DNA from: Terana coerulea
Taxonomy: Eukaryota; Basidiomycota; Agaricomycetes; Polyporales; Phanerochaetaceae
Assembly: GCA_024811115.1 (NCBI GenBank)
Contig: JAKOGH010000035.1
Coordinates: forward strand, 62,001 to 126,000
Reading direction: 5' to 3'
DNA: 64,000 nucleotides
The notes beneath the pieces were generated by a model. It had not been told where the DNA came from, did not search any database, and saw nothing but the letters and a program-made list of their open reading frames with translations. Made by a program: the position numbers and the translations under genes. Positions within the stretch are counted from its first letter, which is position 1. Every line of letters begins with the position of its first letter. Below, one piece after another: positions 36,359-48,368 of the stretch.

Positions 36359-38484
36359 ATGTGGCCATTTTCAACCGGGTTCCCTGTCCGTTCACCCCGC
36401 GAACTCAACAAGGAATACGACTATATCATCGTTGGAGGTAAATCTCAAAGGTTTTTCTCGGCGTCGCTCAGTTGATTGAGGCCCATGGTTGCATTGGCAG
36501 GCGGAACGGCAGGTTGTGTCCTTGCGCGACGTCTCAGCGAAGACCGCAACTGCACCGTCTTACTCGTCGAGCGCGGAGATGCACGCGACAGTTGGATTGA
36601 CAGGTTCCCCCTTCCCTCTACGCATCACTGGTCAGACCGTTCCCACAGCATGGTTATTGAGGCGTCGTTGCCCGGGCGCAAGACCGACTTGATCACCGGC
36701 AAGGGGTTGGGCGGCTCGTCGAGGATAAATGCTATGCAATATAGCCGTGGAACACCTGGGGAGTACAACGCGTGGGCTCAGAATGGGAGGAAAGGATGGA
36801 GTTACCAGGAGCTGTTGCCGTACTTTGATAAGACGGAGTGCCTGTACAACCCGACTACGCAAAGTCATTACGGGTCTAAGGGTGCGCCACTACCAACCAT
36901 GTGACCTCACAGCAAGCTGTAACGCTATATTCATAGGACTTTGGCAGATCCAGTCGCCGCCCTCTACGTTCAAGTTCGGCATGAGCGAACAGTACGTCGG
37001 CAGTCATGATATACAATTATTTACTATGCGACTAAACCTTTGCTCGTGTAGTGTCTTACGCGCTGCCGAAAAGGCTGGCTTTGCCGTTGGCAAAGACGTC
37101 AGCGACCCCAAACTGCCAACCTCTGGATCCTTCCTCATACACCACACCATTGACAGCGCAGGAAATCGCAATAGCACGTTCCGTGCCTTCCTCCCGAAGA
37201 GCTTTGCGGACGCCCACCAAGAATACCTGCATACATGCGTGAACGCCATTGTCCGCAAGGTCGAATTTGAGCGAGATCTACCCAACGGAAAACTTCGAGC
37301 AACTGGCGTTCATCTGCAATCCCAGGAACCCGGCTCTCAAACTGTCGTGATATCTGCAAGGAGGGAAATCGTACTTTGCAGTGGCGCTCTGCGCAGCCCT
37401 CAGGTTCTTATGCTGAGGTCAGTTTGATTCAATCCGGAGGCCACTTGGTGTAGCTGATTGTGGTGTATAAAGTGGCGTTGGTCCTGAGGCTCATTTGAAA
37501 CAGCTGGGCATACCTGTGGTGCATGCCATGGACGGCGTCGGCTCCAACTTGGTGAGCTCTTGTGTCTGCATGCCATCCATCCAGACTACTTATTGGGCCT
37601 CGCTCAAAAGCAAGACCACGTCGGCACTTACATGGACTTGTATTGTCCCCTTGAGCATTCGTTTATGATTCTGATTTTCCGGCCCTGGTACTTGCTGTAC
37701 CAGCTTTTCCGATATTTCGTCTTTGGAGATGGATGGTTCCTAACTTCTCTTGTGGAAGTTTGTGTTTTGACCTTGGCGGCATTGCTCGACGACGACTCTT
37801 CGCAGAAGCCTCTAACGGAGAAACAGAAGGACGCCTCGCTGCCGGAGAATGTTCCTGACATCGAAATCATGACTGTATGCCGCCTTTTCCCTGAAGCTAG
37901 CGTCGTGCTGACCTGTTTTATCGACGTAGAGCCCGATATGCGACTGGCGCTACCCGGACTGGGACAAGAGCAAGGGCGGCGGAGGGTGGACACTGCTCGC
38001 CAATGTGCTTCGCCCTTTCTCGCGAGGCACCGTCCGCCTCGCGTCCTCTGACCCCCTGGACCAGCCCGTCTGCGACCTGCAGTTCCTCGCCGACGCCCGG
38101 GACCGCCACACGCTGCGCGCCGCCATCCGGCTGTGCATGCGCCTCAAGGACGAGATGGCGCAGGCGGGGTACCCCCTCGCGGACTTCCACGCGCCAACGT
38201 CCCGGAGTGACGCGGACGTCGACGCGTTCATCCTGCAGTGGAGCGCGAGCCTCGTGCACTACAGCAGCACGTGCCGCATGGCGCCGCTCGACGACAAGGA
38301 CGGGCCTGGCGTCGTGGACGACGAGCTGCGGGTGCATGGAATCGCGAATCTGCGGGTGTGCGACGCGAGCATCTTCCCGCAGATCCCAGCTGCGCATCTG
38401 CAGGCTCCCGTGGTTGTCACCGCGGAGAAGTGCGCGGATATGATGAAAAATGTGAATTGGGCAAAGGCGAGCGGGAGTGCATGA
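36359..38484 (+). CDS. GMC-family FAD oxidoreductase
   Basis: A glucose-methanol-choline oxidoreductase of the aryl-alcohol-oxidase/choline-dehydrogenase-like group, which oxidises alcohols with FAD. MWPFSTGFPVRSPRELNKEY leads, across the first intron, into YDYIIVGGGTAGCVLARRL, the FAD dinucleotide loop. Next come GKGLGGSSRINAMQYSRGTP (GMC signature 1), GMSEQ, AFLPKSFADAHQEYLH, EIVLCSGALRSPQVLMLRSG (GMC signature 2) and GVGPEAHLKQLGIPVVHAMD. The C-terminal block is LVHYSSTCRMAPL, holding the likely catalytic His, then IANLRVCDASIFPQIPAAHL with the second active-site position. No N-terminal secretion signal is evident (MWPFSTG is not clearly hydrophobic), unlike secreted aryl-alcohol oxidases. 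The frame is kept by plausible introns. Confidence 0.88.
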
Positions 38485-38899
38485 GAAGATTTGTGCGAGT
38501 TCGGGGGTGTCGTTGAGTGTAAGATATACATTTGTACGGGCTATATATGACCCAATTGATGAATATTTGAATCTTCAACATTCTGTGTTGGTCTATCTCA
38601 GTGCTGTTCAACAGCGTCTCTCTCGGTCCAGTAGTAACAATTTTGTGGATAGCGTGTGTGTCGGTAAACGCTACAATATTAATCCTGTCGCAAGACGAGG
38701 CTAAATAGACACCGTACTGAGCATAATGGAGGGCTTTCTAACAGCCTTCTACATTGCTTGTGCATTAACTTTCCCTGATGTGCAGGTAGATTCGTTGCAC
38801 TGAAAAGGCATCTTAGTAAGATAAAGCAAAAAGCAAGTGCACGAAAGCAGGATACAACGAGGGCACGATACAAATACACATAGGAGTACACGACGTATA
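38485..38899. other. Convergent 3' spacer
   Basis: Lies between the ends of the GMC gene (+) and the LYAR-type gene (-). It is AT-rich, with no gene seen. Confidence 0.45.
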
Positions 38900-40197
38900 C
38901 TACGCACGAGAATCACGACTCGGCAACGACTTCTGACTTGACCTTTTGTGTTTCTTCTCCTTTCTCTCCTTCACCTGAGGCACAGGGTTCGGGTTATCAA
39001 CGCTCATGGCATTCGGGTCCACCTGTGGTTCTGAAGTATCGACGTGCATCGCGTCTGCATCTGCTTCGTGCCTGACCTTCTTTTTGTTCTTCTTCTTCTC
39101 GCCGTTGAGAACTGGTTCTGTGGACTCCGCCGGGGCAGCCTCTTTCGGGGCGACCTCCTTCTTCTTGTCTTTAGACGTCTTGTCCTTTTTGAACTTTTCA
39201 TCGCCGCAGGGACCTCCGGAGCAGGTGCTTCCACTTTAACCTCCGTCTCTACCGCTCTGCTCTCCTCCTCTTTCCCCTTCTTCCCCTTCTTCTCCTTCGC
39301 CTTTTTCTCTTTCTTCTCCTTCTTCTCACTGCTTGAGCCGGGCTCAGCCTTAGGAGCCTTTGTTGACGCGTCGACGTCGGGAACCGTCTTGGCCTTCTTT
39401 TGCGAGGCTCTTCCGCCGCGGCCTCCGCCTAATTCTCTATGAGAACGCGCTTCACGAGCCCAAACACGCACAGCGCACCTTAGATTCTGTCGTCTCCGCC
39501 TTCCTCTTTCTCCTTCTTTCCGCTCTTCGGCTTGCTGTTCCGTTCGCCAGCGGTGGCGCAGGTAAGGGCTCTTTCAGCTCAACCTTAGGTTCAATAGGTA
39601 CGGGCGTGGCAACTGGTGACATCCGAGTCGGAGTGCCGAGAGGAGTCTCGTTAGCACCGGTCCCCGAGTACTGCGGCCTGCCGCCCCAAGGTTGTCGCGC
39701 ACCCCCAGCCTGGTACTTACCAGTCGACGCATGGTTAGTACCGTTTTGCTGCTGCACGGGCTTGTTGAAGTCACGCTGGTTGTTGCTTCTTGGGCCGGCT
39801 TGAGTCGCCTGTGTATCCGCGTGAGCTCACCCATAGCACGATTACACAACATAACGTACGCCTTTGGGTCCTTTGTACAGACTCTTTTGGTACTTCTCCG
39901 CCTCTGTGATGCACGACGTGTGACCCTTGTATTCGGCTGGACTATGGAACGTCTTGCTGCAGTCGATGCACGTAAATGCGGCGTAGCAGGAGCTCCGATG
40001 ATTATCGAGCTTGGGTTTTTTCACCACGTCCCCGCACCCTGTAAAATATTAGGGTAAAAATTGGTATTCAGAAGGTTCTCTTGCAATGAAATGGATCGTA
40101 CTGCTCACCCTCGCACCTACGAGAAGATGAAAGACATTTTAGCAGAGCCATAGCAGCACTACAGGTTCAAATACAACACCTACTGGAAAGATACCAT
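38900..40197 (-). CDS. LYAR-type zinc-finger nucleolar protein with an 8-base exon
   Basis: LYAR-type proteins carry a C2HC finger and a Lys-rich tail and act in the nucleolus in ribosome biogenesis. The N-terminus MVSFQCEGCGDVVKKPKLDN is obtained only by joining exon 1 (40184-40197), an 8-base exon (40109-40116, GTGCGAGG) and exon 3 (from 40038). The rest of the finger, HRSSCYAAFTCIDCSKTFHS and EYKGHTSCITEAEKYQKSLY, follows. The middle part is Pro/Gln-rich (AGPRSNNQRDFNKPVQQQNG). The tail holds long Lys/Glu runs such as KKEKKEKKAKEKKGKKGKEE. Near 39215 the frame slips by one base between EVPAA and DEKFKKDKTSKDKKKE. The last exon ends SLPSRDSRA at 38900. Confidence 0.85.
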
Positions 40198-40700
40198 TTT
40201 GTGACGTGAAAGGACTTGGAGGATCTGGTGAGAGTGAAGTCAGTGAAGGCTTCAAGAGCCCAAGTTGAAGCGACCAATCGTTGCGAAGAACGCTGAAATT
40301 TCGTAACCACGTGGGATCAGACGCCCAGTGGTCCTGCGCTTGTCGCTGGAACGCCGTTCCGGCTTGTCTTGAACGTCCACTTCGTCGTAATCGAGCTCAT
40401 TCCTATCCCGTTGCACCATGATACGTTCCACTCGGCATGAATAGACCATTTTTGCTACATATATATATGCGATAACTTAGCATGCAACAAATGTGCCGGT
40501 GCGGCAGCGCTGCGCTGCTACACAGGGACCTCCAGGGTATGTGCCAGAGCATCTGTACCGTACTAACAAACCGAACTATCCTAGTGTCCTGAGCTCAAGC
40601 CTAACTAGCAATGCTTGAGCCCGACTGCTCGAAGAAATCCGTTCCAAGGAGGAGGGGTCGCGAACTGCGTCCTGCCTACAAGGACTGCACTTCCAGTGCC
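40198..40700. other. Intergenic, no gene seen
   Basis: Upstream of the LYAR gene and downstream of the DUF6699 gene, both on the minus strand. It contains a short AT repeat (ATATATATAT near 40460) and no recognised gene. Confidence 0.4.
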
Positions 40701-41408
40701 TCAACGCCTACCCAGCCGGATAGCCCACGTCTCGCACTCGTCCCTCCCGGGTATCAGCACCTTCTCCGCATACGCATCGTCTCTCTCCAAGCCCTTGAAA
40801 ATGGTTGTCTCCCCAAGGTAGTCGATCCTAAGCGGCATAGGATCGGCGCGTGGATTCTCCTCCAGCCTCTTCTTCATCGCCTTCTCGATGTCCTTCCTCC
40901 GCCCCCGCTCCTGCACAAACAACGCCCACTCCACGTCGGTGATGCGCCGCTGCAGCTCGGCGTACACACGCTCCCACACCGTCCCGCACGCGACCCACTG
41001 CTCGCGGATCTCGACCGTCCAGGGGAACTCGCGGCAGACGAGGCGCAGGTCGCGGATCGGCTTGAAGAACAGGCTGTACGCCGCGAGGTGCGCGAACTCG
41101 TCCGGCCGCGACTTTAATGGCTCGTTGCGCAGGTCGAAGCGGATAGGTGTTTTGTCGAGAGCCATGTACGGGATCAGCGCGTCGTCGGCCGGCACGCTCC
41201 CTAGCACGAAGACAGTGGTCGCACGTAAGTACCATGCTTCTTGTGTGCACTATGCATACTCACTTGGTGCTACAGGTGGTGGTGCAGGGTATACGTATTG
41301 CATCGGTATCCGAGGGTATGCTATCGGGTATTGTAGGTAGACCATGTTTGGTCTCGGTGGTTGGACAGGCTGGGAACGGTGTTGCTCGCGGGTCTCTGGC
41401 CAACCCAT
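40701..41408 (-). CDS. DUF6699-type hypothetical protein
   Basis: A basidiomycete protein family of unknown function. Exon 1 reads MGWPETREQHRSQPVQPPRP followed by a Pro/Tyr-rich stretch (PIAYPRIPMQYVYPAPPPVA). A short intron joins it to SVPADDALIPYMALDKTPIR. The domain then shows FDLRNEPLKSRPDEFAHLAA, LRLVCREFPWTVEIREQ, RITDVEWALFVQERGRRKDI, and the closing LRIDYLGETTIFKGLERDD. The frame is intact. The Pro-rich low-complexity N-terminus before a compact domain is typical of the family. The assignment rests on memory of these blocks. Confidence 0.72.
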
Positions 41409-43624
41409 TGTCGTTAAGTTTTGCGAGGTGTTTGTGAGTTATCGCAACCACTACATCCCGAGTCTTTCTTATATACTAAAGCGTCAAGCTAGTTATGCGG
41501 TACTCCTTCGTGGCTATGGAGGACGACGGATCTCCGGCGTCTGGTATAAGGTTCTGTCAACTGGACAGACTTGCTTCGGCCAAAGACATTGCCAGCTACC
41601 CTGGAGTCTGTGCATGGCTGTCAATCCCTCGAACTGCTTGCTAGTTTATTGCGCTAGCTGAGTAATAACATAGCAACGATTGCCTCGGCAAACCTCCCTC
41701 TGACGAATTTTCAGATTCTTTTTGCACGATTTTCTTGCTGCCAGCTTTGGGCGCCAAGCCTGCTCTGGACCGCGGGCGCTCACACCGCTTTCGGGGCGGT
41801 GCACCGACGTCGGTACGAGGCTGTGCTCCCCGACGCTTTCTGCATTGCTCTGGCAATACGGGAGAAGCTGTGTGGCCTTGTTCTCTGCGATCGCGCCTGC
41901 GTCCGCCATAACCGATGACGTATGCTGTCGAGAGGCATTCCAGCCAGGTCGGAGCACTCGTGCTATGCATATATTCCGAACGTATGCGCTTGGGCGTGTG
42001 GGCATCGAATGGGTGTTCTGGCCATGAGGCCTGCTTGTGATAGCTTGACAGGCATTGCGGGTAGCTCAGTGTTCGTGCTCGATTATGCTAAGGTTGATTG
42101 ATGCCTTTTATTTATTGGCAGCCGCCATCGAGCTGCATCAACCCGGACTTACGATTTCATTTAGGTGCTGAGCGCAGCACCTACGAAGACGAAGCATTGA
42201 TTTATGCCATGGCCGTGCGCGCGTCGACAGTGCGAAGGCGACTCGTACGCGCTCTCTGAATATGCATCGCTCGACTTCGACAAGGACGGACATCTCGGAC
42301 GCACGGTCCTGTGACTTATAAGTATCGCATAGTAACGTCAACATCTGGGCATATGTCACACATTGTACTTTGTGCAGGCTAACAACCTGTACAGACAGGA
42401 TGCAACGTCTAGATCATTTCCACATATGCGAAGCTCCAATCCTCCGCCGTCCATGCATTGAGTGCGGATATCCCGCAGTGCCTTTTGGCGCATGTGCCCC
42501 CTAGTGTGTCTTGTTCTCCCTGCTGTGCCGCAAATCAAGCTTTCCGTTCCTTCCCAGGGTCGTGTAAGGATGTCTGGAAGGTGTACGAGAGCTGAGTGAA
42601 TAGCATCAGGCTGCTACGTCCGGGCGTGCGACCGATGCAATTCAATCCAGCCTTTGCAACAGTTCTGCCTCTGCGAACCTCTGATCCCGCACTATGTCTA
42701 GCATCCGCACTCACAACAGTCAAGGGCCACAATACAAACCCCTCATCAGCTGCTCGCTGTGGTCTGTTTGAGTGAAGCCCCTGTCTGCCGTCTTGCCGAT
42801 CGCCTAGTTTCAGACGGGACTCATGACCATTGAATGTGCTTCCGTCTGCGTATATAGTGTGCCGTGGCTGCGAATACCGTCGTTCCTGTTCGCCTAGCGT
42901 CCTGACCCTGCCTGGCTATTTCCTGCACCTCTGTCGCCATCCTTTGCTCCGTCGCTTGCATGCAGTGTGCCTCCCGCTCATCACCGCCATCCCGGGCGTC
43001 TTGCACTTCGGACCGGAGTCTGGTTGAGCCTTTGGCTCGCTCTGGCAGTACGGTGGAGGGCAAATTGAGAACTCAACAACGGAGAGGCATCCATGGTCGA
43101 AAATACATGTGCCGAGTGTTCTGGTAGGTGCCCAGCTTCCGCCTAGCCAGCAATTATTTTTGTAGAACGGCGTCCTCGTCAGCGCCAGCCCACACTCTCG
43201 CCGTTCCCTTACCTCCGGGAGCATCACCTCACATGACGGCCTTGACAAAGATTCCCAGTGACTTGTGCGCTGCGGGCAATTTTCTGGCGCTCTTTGTCAC
43301 GGTCGTACCCCTGGCTGTCCCACGCAGGGCCGGCGTACGCTCGCGCTTGGTCGCTGTCGCCCACCGCCTGCTGCCCACGGACGGTGTCCGGCACATGCAA
43401 GCGTCCCATCCGAGACAGCCTGCCGTCCCCGCACCAATCACCGCCGGCCGCGACAGGCAATCCGCAGGCGTCGATTGGCCGTGGACCGCAATATCTGCGT
43501 CAATTGCACTTAGTAAAATCCACGTGATGCGGGGAAAGAGCTCTCGACGGTCACGGCGGTGGGCTTCAAAGCGCGGACTCCGACCATCCGCTCTTGCACC
43601 TCGACCACCACCATCCCGACCAAC
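41409..43624. other. Long gene-poor stretch, cytochrome c peroxidase promoter at right end
   Basis: About 2.2 kb. Open frames near 41641-42027 (both strands) and 43128-43620 resemble nothing I know. The part just before 43625 is GC-rich and pyrimidine-rich and is presumably the leader of the peroxidase gene. No structural RNA was recognised. Confidence 0.4.
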
Positions 43625-45155
43625 ATGTCGTTCGCAGCCTTGCGAGCCTCTGCGCGCCGTGCTGCCCTCCCCGCACCCGCCCGTGCGGGCAGGGCCCTCA
43701 GGACCTCTGCGTTCCGCAGGTACTCGACCGAGACTCCCAAGCCGCAAGCACCCAAGGCGTCCAACACTGGCCTCTACGCTGGCCTGGGTGCTGCCGCACT
43801 CGGTGGTGTCGCATTCTGGATCTACACTTCCCAGTCCGACTCTGCAAAGGTGGCTGGAACCGCCGTGAAGTCGGGAGTGCAGCAGGCCAAGGTCGCCACG
43901 AACTTTGTTCCCACGAAGGAGGACTACATTAAGGTGAGCCGCTGTGCGCAAGCTGGACTGCCTGTAGGTTATTAACGGACTGCGTAGGTCTACAACAAGA
44001 TCACTGAAGTCATGGACGAGGCCAGCGACAAGAATTTCGATGGTATGTGGGAAACGAAGTTATAATCAATTGCGGTGACTAACGCAGCAACCAGACGGTT
44101 CTTACGGACCCATCTTCCTTCGTCTCGCATGGCACTCGTCTGGTACCTACGATAAAGAGACCAAGACTGGCGGCAGGTAAGTTCGTTTCTTGTTTGCTGC
44201 TCTCAAATCATTACACCGCTTCGACACCTTGTCTCCGACGGCTCTCGTGTATGCGCTTGGAACGGCACCAGGCATAATACGTCCCGCGGAACTGAGCTCC
44301 AAGAATATACACGGATCCTGAAGAGGAGAGGTGGTTAAAGTGGTCTAAAGATTTAATGAGAGCAGTATTGCCCCTGCAATGAAGCACGCCGCTAACGTGT
44401 GTATGCAGCAACTATGCCACCATGCGCTTCCACCCCGAGGCCCTGCACGGAGCTAACAACGGCCTGCACGTCGCGCGCGACCTGATGGAGGAGATCAAGA
44501 AGGAGTTCTCCTGGATCTCCTACGGCGACCTCTGGACCCTCGGCGGCATCGCCGCCATCCAGGAGATGGGCGGGCCCAAGGTCCCCTGGCGCCCCGGCTG
44601 CATCGACGGCTTCGCCGAACACGCGACGCCCGACGGCCGCCTGCCCGACGCCTCGCAGGGCGGCGCCCACCTGCGCGCCATCTTCGGCCGCATGGGCTTC
44701 GACGACCGTGAGATCGTCGCGCTCTCCGGCGGCCATGCCCTCGGCCGCTGCCACGCCGACCGCTCCGGCTTCGACGGCCCCTGGACGTTCTCGCCCACGA
44801 CCGTCACCAACGACTTCTTCAAGCTGCTCTTTGAGGAGACGTGGGTGTGGAAGAAGTGGGGCGGCCCGAAGCAGCTCGAGGACAAGAAGACGCGCTCGCT
44901 CATGATGCTGCCCACGGACTACGTGCTCGTGCAGGACAAGTCGTTCAAGAAGTGGGCCAAGGCGTACGCGGACGACAATGATCTGTTCTTCAAGGAGTGC
45001 GTCGCCCTTATCTCTGTTGTGTTGCCTATTACTGACCGTGTCGCCTGCAGCTTCTCCGCGGTCTGCGCCAAGCTCTTCGAGCTCGGCGTCCCGACCGGCC
45101 AGTGGGTCTCCCCGAACCCTGGATCTTGCCCACGGTCGAAGAGCAGAAGGCATAA
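43625..45155 (+). CDS. CCP1: Mitochondrial cytochrome c peroxidase
   Basis: A haem peroxidase that uses ferrocytochrome c to reduce hydrogen peroxide in the mitochondrial intermembrane space. Exons: 43625-43933, 43988-44042, 44095-44176, 44409-44996 and 45051-45155. [20 protein letters not shown] is an Arg-rich targeting sequence, followed by a membrane stretch ([20 protein letters not shown]) as in bipartite presequences. Catalytic blocks are [12 protein letters not shown] (distal Arg, Trp, His), [20 protein letters not shown] (proximal His), the Trp of DGPWTFSP, and LPTDY with the Asp. Near 45115 one C is missing in a C-run; restoring the frame ends the protein [14 protein letters not shown] at 45155, whereas the sequence as written runs to 45189. 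Intron 3 is 232 bases, much longer than the others. Confidence 0.93.
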
Positions 45156-45189
45156 GCTTCCCGTACCCCGTAGATGCACTGGTTCCTAG

Positions 45190-45603
45190 ATGCGTACCTG
45201 CCTAGACCATAGATGCGTTGGGATCTCTGGACTGAGCCGGCCTTGGTTGGTCGGGTGTCGGTAGTGACAAAACTGCTGTCGTTCGTTTGCTTTGTACATC
45301 CTCATGTCGCTTGCTATCTATTTACATTTTGCCATTTATGTTAGTTCTGATTTCAACATTGTGTTTTGTTACTTGTGTGGTTTTTGCCCGCCTGTCTAAG
45401 GTTCTGACAAGCTTGCTGAGCCAACCCCTGCGTCTGACTTCCACGCTGAGCCGCGTCGCTTTCGACATTCTAATTTCTTACTTACATCGACAGTGAACCA
45501 TTGCTGTATAAATTGGTTCTGAGGCTGCTGGACGAACGAGCTGAACGTACTGTTTACGTTCGGGTTTGTGTAATTTCGAACGGGATGCGGAAAAAACACA
45601 GCC
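45190..45603. other. Intergenic, no gene seen
   Basis: The T-rich 3' region of the peroxidase gene, then the downstream flank of tRNA-Trp. No gene is recognised. Confidence 0.4.
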
Positions 45604-45608
45604 AAAAA
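45604..45608 (-). terminator. Pol III terminator of tRNA-Trp
   Basis: Five T on the minus strand directly after the discriminator base of the tRNA. Confidence 0.65.
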
Positions 45609-45689
45609 TGAACCCGACCCGGATTGAACGGATGACCTTGTGGATGTCCCTGACTGGAATCACACGCTCTACCACTGAGCTACGGGTCC
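45609..45689 (-). tRNA. tRNA-Trp (anticodon CCA) with a short intron
   Basis: On the minus strand, acceptor GGACCCG pairs with CGGGTTC, discriminator A. The D arm is GCTCAGTGGTAGAGC, and the T arm ATCCG-TTCAATC-CGGGT holds the B box. The anticodon arm TGTGA-TT-CCA-G is followed by about 9 extra bases (TCAGGGACA) before the 3' strand CCACA, an intron after position 37. Four of the five anticodon-stem pairs form; the fifth is an A-C mismatch. CCA means tryptophan. A different anticodon placement is possible but less natural. Confidence 0.82.
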
Positions 45690-46334
45690 TTAACATTAGT
45701 GACTAGTTGAACATATATACCATGTTTAACACACTTTTCTGGCGAACGTGACTAGTGCCGCCGGTGGCAACATGAGCGCGACTCTGAGTCTGACGACGTT
45801 TGCAGGCCAACGAACAACGACGAGGCCGTTCGTGTACCCTCCTCATGAATAAAGAGCTGATTCTTTACTTACCGACATATTGCACCACAAATACATGAGG
45901 TGCTGTTAACCCCTGAGGTTCAGACAGTGACTCTCCTGGCCCCCGACGGGTAACTATGCAAGGTCATGTCGACTCTCAAGCGCTGCTAGAGCATCGTTTG
46001 CAGGTGGGTTCATCGTCATTCTCTCAGTGTGGTAGTAGAAACCCGGATACGAAGCGACTTCACAGGCACCAAGCAGCTGAATGGCTGAGGCTTATCAGTC
46101 GCATGACTAGTACTCAGTTCTCATCCACGGCATCCTAGGAAGGCATGGCCGTATACGTCAGCAAACAAGCCTCGAAAGGACCCTGAGCAGAGTCTAAACG
46201 ATATCTGTACCTCGTGCGTTCTGCGTAGACGAGTCTGTGAGAGCCGTCATGTACCCTGTGACCCGCTCAGATCACACAAAACCCTGAAATGCGGACCGTG
46301 GGCACTTCGCAGCGCGGCAGCGTTTCCGCCGGCC
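45690..46334. other. tRNA upstream region and spacer
   Basis: No gene is recognised. The short open frame at 45956-46138 has no family features. Confidence 0.4.
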
Positions 46335-46342
46335 TATAAATA
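46335..46342 (+). promoter_or_regulatory. TATA box of the DUF1479 gene
   Basis: TATAAATA, in GGCCTATAAATACGG, lies 78 bases before the candidate start codon at 46413. Confidence 0.55.
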
Positions 46343-46412
46343 CGGTCGGACGACATGATGAGCAGCTGAACACGTCTCTCCGCTTGTGCCAAAGTAGACA
46401 CTACTAGTAGGC

Positions 46413-48183
46413 ATGTCACAGGAATTTGGACCATGCCTCCCGCTTCGCGGACATCAAGCGTCAGATAGCGTCAAGCTTCCCGGACTTCGAAGCGAGGGTC
46501 ACTCGCGCGTGGGTGGATGTCTTGAGTGAACTTGACAAAAGTCACAGAGGACATCGCTCAGCAAGGCTCTAATGTACGTCTTCTCACTTGGGCCTGCCGC
46601 TACACTTTCCGTATGTTGACTTGACACTGAAATGGGCAGATCGTGCCTCAAGTCGAGTTCTCAGACCTGGACAAAGCTGACGCGAGCGTACTTGAGAAAG
46701 CCCGACGCAGCGGATGCGTTGTTATACACAATGTGGTAGACGACGCGGAAGCGACGCTTTGGAAAGATGATTTGCGAGAATATGTCAATACCAACCCCGT
46801 GGAAGGTACTCCTCTACTTGGGTGTTATATTTCACAATAGAAAGTGATCTAATCGACGAACACAGGCTTTCCTGACGAAGATAAGCAGTTCTTCCAGCTC
46901 TAGTATGTCTTTCGGTCTCAAGCTCCGCATTGTCACTGAGTTGTTCATGTCAGCTGGACGAAATCACAAGTCCGCGCTCGTGCCCACCCGAATGTCCTCG
47001 CCGCAAGCGCATGGCTCAACGCATTCTACCGCACGAGGACGCAGGCGCCGCTTCCCGACGTCGACTTGGCCGCGCCGCTCAGCTACGCGGACCGATTCCG
47101 CATGCGGCATCCCGGGAACATTTGGGACCGGCATCCTCCACACGTCGACGGTACGTGGACCGCTTCATGCGGATTCATGCAGGTTGATGAACGCGGCTAT
47201 AGGCGGCGGCATCGAACGGTGGGAAGATGAGGTATTCCGGAGCTGCTTCGCAGACATTTTGGGCGGGAACTGGAGGCAGCACGATCCCTACGATCTCGAG
47301 GGAAGAATCAACGCGAGGAGCTCTCTGTACCAGCGCGAGAACCAGGTGCGATATCACAGTCTGTGGACGATGTAATATTTGTGTACGACGCTCACTGGTA
47401 CTTGCTATAGTCCACGGTGTTCAGGACGTATCAGGGATGGCTCGCGCTCAGGTATGTCTCCGCATGGGTTACACAGCACGTAGAATTTGTTGACGTATTT
47501 TATGCTCAGTGAGACCGCGCCAGGCCAGGGCACTCTCCAAGTGTTCCCCGACGTCCTCCTGGCGAACGCGTACCTCATCCTCCGCCCTTTCTTTGCGCCA
47601 GTCTCCACCGACTTGTCTGATGAGGAGCTCCTGAAGCCGAGTAACTGGAAGTTCGGTGAGCCATTCCTTCACTCTACATATTTCCTAATGAAACGGTCTT
47701 CAAACTTTAATGTAGACATTTCTTCACCGGACTTCCCGGGTATCTACGCTATCGGAAGGCCTTTAGCGGTCCCCGTCCGAACCCCAAGACGCATCCACAC
47801 CTTCGGCTCGACAAGACGATGGTCAGCGTGCCGAAAGTGAACCCCGGGGACATGGTTTTCTGGCACTGCGTACGCCACTTCCTTTCCGAAAAGCATGATC
47901 ACGACTGACCTGGCCTGCGCCACAGGACTTAATCCACGCCGTCGAGTTTGAGCACACCGGAAAGGAAGATTCGTGCGTGATGTACATCCCCGCGGTGCCG
48001 TACACACTCGCAAACGCGTCGTACGTCGCCCGCCAGAAGGAGAGCTTCCTCCAGGGCATCCCGCCTCCGGACTTCCCGAAGTGGGCGGGCGAGGGCGGGT
48101 TTGTAGGCAAAGGCACGCCGGAGGATATTGAGGGCGCGGTCGGAAAGAAGGCTATGGGGTTTGTAGCGGCCGTTGGTGCATGA
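46413..48183 (+). CDS. DUF1479 / YbiU-like Fe(II)-2-oxoglutarate dioxygenase-like protein (frameshifted)
   Basis: DUF1479 proteins have a double-stranded beta-helix fold like phytanoyl-CoA dioxygenases; the substrate is unknown. Blocks in order: RFADIKRQIASSFPDFEARV near 46450, IVPQVEFSDLDKAD from 46641, GCVVIHNVVDDAEATLWKDD, GFPDEDKQFFQLYWTKSQVR, AHPNVLAASAWLNAFY, FRMRHPGNIWDRHPPHVDGG, GNWRQHDPYDLEGR, TYQGWLALSETAPGQGTLQV, VNPGDMVFWH and DLIHAVEFEHTG. HVD and the later His of LIHAVEF would form the iron-binding facial triad. The frame slips by one base at three sites: near 46435 after MSQEFG, in a run of four A near 46540, and near 47760 before AFSGPRPNPK. The splice sites themselves look sound. 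Confidence 0.82.
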
Positions 48184-48368
48184 GTTTGTGTATCGTGTCC
48201 GAGCATCTTAAAGACAGAATCATGAATTGGTTGATATGATATCGCGTATTGCATAGGAGCTCGGCATTGTCAGAGACTGCCGATAAGCATGCGATTCTAG
48301 CCCATCGCTACTCATACATGTTGTGAGCCTCCAAGCTTCGATATTGTGCAACTCAGTTGTGACTCACT

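Noticed and set aside
43128..43624. Long open frame upstream of cytochrome c peroxidase
   Set aside because: Lies in the promoter and leader region, is Arg/Ser/Pro-rich, and runs through the peroxidase start in another frame.
44392..45153. 253-residue open frame on the minus strand
   Set aside because: It is the exact antisense of the cytochrome c peroxidase exon, is GC-driven, and shows no family features.
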